Positions 61,776-64,000 of a stretch of DNA of 64,000 bases are shown here, piece by piece; position 1 is the first letter of the stretch; each line of letters opens with the position of its first letter. The position numbers and the translations under genes were made by a program. The DNA is from a virus: the IMG/VR virus record IMGVR_UViG_3300030685_000003, positions 1-64,000 of that record; one strand, written 5' to 3'. The notes under the pieces were generated by a model. The model worked only from the letters and a program-made list of their open reading frames with translations. It was not told the origin of the DNA and searched no databases.

Positions 61776-61791
61776 TGACAAACATTATAAT
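61764..61791 (+). promoter_or_regulatory. promoter TTGAAA-16-TATAAT
   Basis: -35 TTGAAA, 16 bp spacer, consensus -10 TATAAT just before the Dps-like gene. Confidence 0.6.
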
Positions 61792-61826
61792 ACCACTATG
61801 AATTTTACATAATAAGTACTTCTCCC

Positions 61827-62270
61827 ATGGTTGAATATCTTAACAAACTTCTTGCTAACTTCGTAGTTATGCAATATAAAGTGCATTCTATCCATACAGA
61901 TATAGTAGGAACTCTATTTTGGGATGTTCATCTTTTGCTAAATGAGGTATATAAATTTTTTGGGGATGATAATATTGATGTAATTAAAGAGAGAGTTAGA
62001 GTTCTTAAAAATTTCACAACCTCTAATCTATGCGATTTGATAGATCTATCTGAGATAGAAGAAATATCAAAAGTACCTAGTATGGTGAGATCTCTAGAGG
62101 TTGTATTCGCTGATCTGGAAACTATTGAGAAATGTCTTAATGAAGGTAAAGATCTATGTACAGAGAATAAAGATTTGGATACACAACAAATCCTAATTGA
62201 TTTTAGTCTTGCTGTGGGTACTTTAAGACGAAAGGTAGAATCTATTCTTGCAAAATCGACATTAGTTTAG
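61827..62270 (+). CDS. dps: Dps/ferritin-like protein
   Basis: 147 residues. MQYKVHSIHTDIVGTLFWD and DVHLLLNEVYKFFGDDNIDVI resemble the Dps four-helix bundle with ferroxidase His/His/Asp/Glu (H..H, H34, D, E). Dps binds DNA and stores iron or blocks oxidative damage. Own promoter. Unusual in phages. Confidence 0.65.
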   Translation: MVEYLNKLLANFVVMQYKVHSIHTDIVGTLFWDVHLLLNEVYKFFGDDNIDVIKERVRVLKNFTTSNLCDLIDLSEIEEISKVPSMVRSLEVVFADLETIEKCLNEGKDLCTENKDLDTQQILIDFSLAVGTLRRKVESILAKSTLV

Positions 62271-62292
62271 TTTATCCCTGTAATTTTCATCT

Positions 62293-62952
62293 ATGAAACA
62301 AAGATATACACAAGCTAACTTCTATTCTACTACTATGCAAAGTGGAATAACACTCACTCCGGCTACTAGTGGAAGAACTCAAGTGCCCCTTACGTCATTG
62401 CCTGCAATCCCAGATAATAAATATTATCATGTCATATATAATCCTTCTGATACCTCAGCAAGATTTGTTATGAGAGTATACAACGAGTCGTGACTTTGTT
62501 ATGTTGATAATGTGGATATATGAGTTACAAGAACTCTTGTTATAAAGAAGGAGGTTGCTATTTTTGATGTGGCTGAAATGTTTAATGAGTTATGGAGAAA
62601 CACTGATGATTTCTGAGTAGTTGATATGATATTGGGTAATAGCGCTAAAATAAGATGAGGATATTGTAATTTTTCTGGAACGCCAGTCGTTATAAATGAC
62701 TCTTCTGTTACGTCTCTTGCTAATGGGACTCGATATGCAGTACTAAACTTCTTATCAAGCACGCTTACTTTTTCTACAACTATAGATTATACTTCTCAGT
62801 ATCTTCTAGGTACTATTGTAGTTACTTCTTGAGTATGAGTTTACACCGATAATAGGTCTTTGGACCTATACAAGAATAGATCTACTCTAGATAAGTTTTC
62901 TGAGGTATGATGAGTACTATATTGGAATTGAAGAGTTGTAAATCTAACATAA
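62293..62952 (+). CDS. tail fibre-related protein A, 219 aa
   Basis: MKQRYTQANFYSTTMQSGI; beta-rich, with FDVAEMFNELWRNTDDFG. Its first 120 residues align by eye with the next gene (NFYST/NFFST, VDNVDI/CNNYDI, FDVAEMFNELWRNTDDFG/FDLAELFNELYRNTNDFG), so the two are tandem paralogues. Confidence 0.65.
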
Positions 62953-62975
62953 CTTTTATTATAAACATTGTAGGA

Positions 62976-64000
62976 ATGTACAATCGCTATCAAGTATCTA
63001 ACTTCTTCTCTACGTCACTGAGTAATCAATTGGTTCTTACTCAGTCTCTGTCTGGAACAACGACTATACCACTAAATACAGTACCGTCTATAGAAGATGG
63101 TAAAACTTTTCATATTATAATTGCGCCTACTGATAGTATACATCGTATGATACTCAAATGTTTTATGAATTCTGGTAGTGTTGTATGTAATAATTACGAT
63201 ATCCCTACAAATCAGACATACTCTGATCAGGTACAGGTAGCAATATTCGACCTTGCAGAATTATTCAATGAGCTCTATAGAAATACTAATGATTTCGGTA
63301 TGGTGGAAACTCTGCCAATAGGTTGATTGAATCTTAAGATAAGATGAGGAAGAGCGTCTAATCCAGTAGCTGCTGATGATAATATCCCAGATTCTATAAT
63401 TTCTCTTACAGCTGGTACATACTATATATATTATGATTATCTTACAAAAACCTTTTGAACTTCTGCTTCTGAGATTATTGATAAATATATTTGTGCAAAG
63501 GTTATTGTAGACATCTCTTCTATATCTTCAATAGAAGACTATAGACCACTTAATCTGAATCCTGGTGTGGTTCCGCCACAACTTACTCAAACACAGATAA
63601 ATGCTCTTACTTGAATTGTAAATGGGACTATAGTATTTAATACCACAACGCTATTTGCTCAACAATATCTTAATTGAACTTGGTACAATATTCCATTATC
63701 TTCAACTGGTGGTGGTGATGTTTTTTGACCAGCTAGTTCTTCAGATTGAGAAATTATGTTATTTAACGGTGTTAGTGGGAAACAAGCAAAAAACAGCGGA
63801 AAAAAAATAGCATCAACATTCTCTAGTAATAGCGCAGAGATTCCTACAAGTGAGATGGTATATAATGCAATAATATCTCCTCTAAATAACCACTTTTCAG
63901 ATCAAACATATATGCTATGAGAGGCTGTTAGTACATCAGATGTATCATCTTGATATTTATCTTTATTCCCTGAGATATCCCCTACTTTTGCCGCAGCAAA
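62976..64000 (+). CDS. tail fibre / receptor-binding protein B, C-terminus cut by window
   Basis: 341 residues visible. MYNRYQVSNFFSTSLSNQL and the FNELYRNTNDFG box shared with the previous gene, then a Ser/Gly/Thr-rich shaft (STGGGDVFGPASSSDGE) typical of fibre-tip carriers. Probably mediates host attachment. Confidence 0.7.

Noticed and set aside
1-64000. TGA as tryptophan (table 4)
   Set aside because: TGA falls at conserved glycines in GroEL, Walker A motifs and SAM motifs, while TGG remains in use for Trp with its own CCA tRNA.
1-64000. Widespread pseudogenes, since standard-code ORFs are short and broken
   Set aside because: Adjacent fragments in the same frame join through TGA into full-length conserved proteins; breaks by TAA/TAG are rare.

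Overview
Genetic code and host. This is a 64 kb piece of a double-stranded DNA phage genome that uses an altered genetic code in which TGA encodes glycine (translation table 25). With TGA read as stop, nearly every gene here looks shattered. With TGA read as Gly, long conserved proteins appear. GroEL (38655-40292) shows it best: invariant glycines, including the ATP-binding GDGTT, are written TGA. Trp is written TGG and a normal tRNA-Trp(CCA) is present, so TGA is not Trp. This code is known from Absconditabacteria and Gracilibacteria (CPR bacteria), so the host is probably one of these. All coordinates below assume TAA and TAG are the only stops.

Layout. Positions 1-29.75 kb are read leftward: small accessory genes, an AAA+ ATPase, polynucleotide kinase/phosphatase, an RNA ligase, about ten tRNA or tRNA-like genes, a DUF2828 (Ro60-like, vWA) protein behind five tandem Y-RNA-like units, an endolysin, TerC and TerD proteins, a primase/helicase-like ATPase, an SF2 helicase, SSB-like proteins, a Cas4/RecB-type nuclease, RecT, and many small proteins. 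Positions 29.75-30.66 kb are a non-coding switch or origin-like region with a 25 bp inverted repeat, 30 bp-period direct repeats and an array of GTATAC-N7-GTATAC dyads. Positions 30.66-64 kb are read rightward: small proteins, a glycosyltransferase/methyltransferase cassette, GroES and GroEL, large terminase, portal, scaffold, capsid, podovirus-like connector and tail-tube genes, internal virion proteins including a 2,872-residue giant, a PDDEXK nuclease, a Dps-like protein and tail-fibre genes. The gene order (portal, scaffold, capsid, two tail-tube-like genes, internal virion proteins) suggests a short-tailed phage.

How the parts may work together. The most striking feature is a possible RNA-maintenance module. 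A phage tRNA set includes a UCA-anticodon tRNA able to read TGA. An end-healing enzyme (Pnkp) and an RNA ligase are encoded beside it, and a Ro60-like ring-protein homologue is preceded by five structured RNA units with covarying closing stems. Two of these units carry tRNA-like T- and D-arms joined by a GCAA-capped acceptor stem. This resembles the bacterial rsr/Y RNA/RNA-repair arrangement but uses different enzymes. TerC, TerD and the vWA protein also fit known Ter-type stress gene neighbourhoods. TGA is abundant in most genes but absent from the major capsid and TerD genes.
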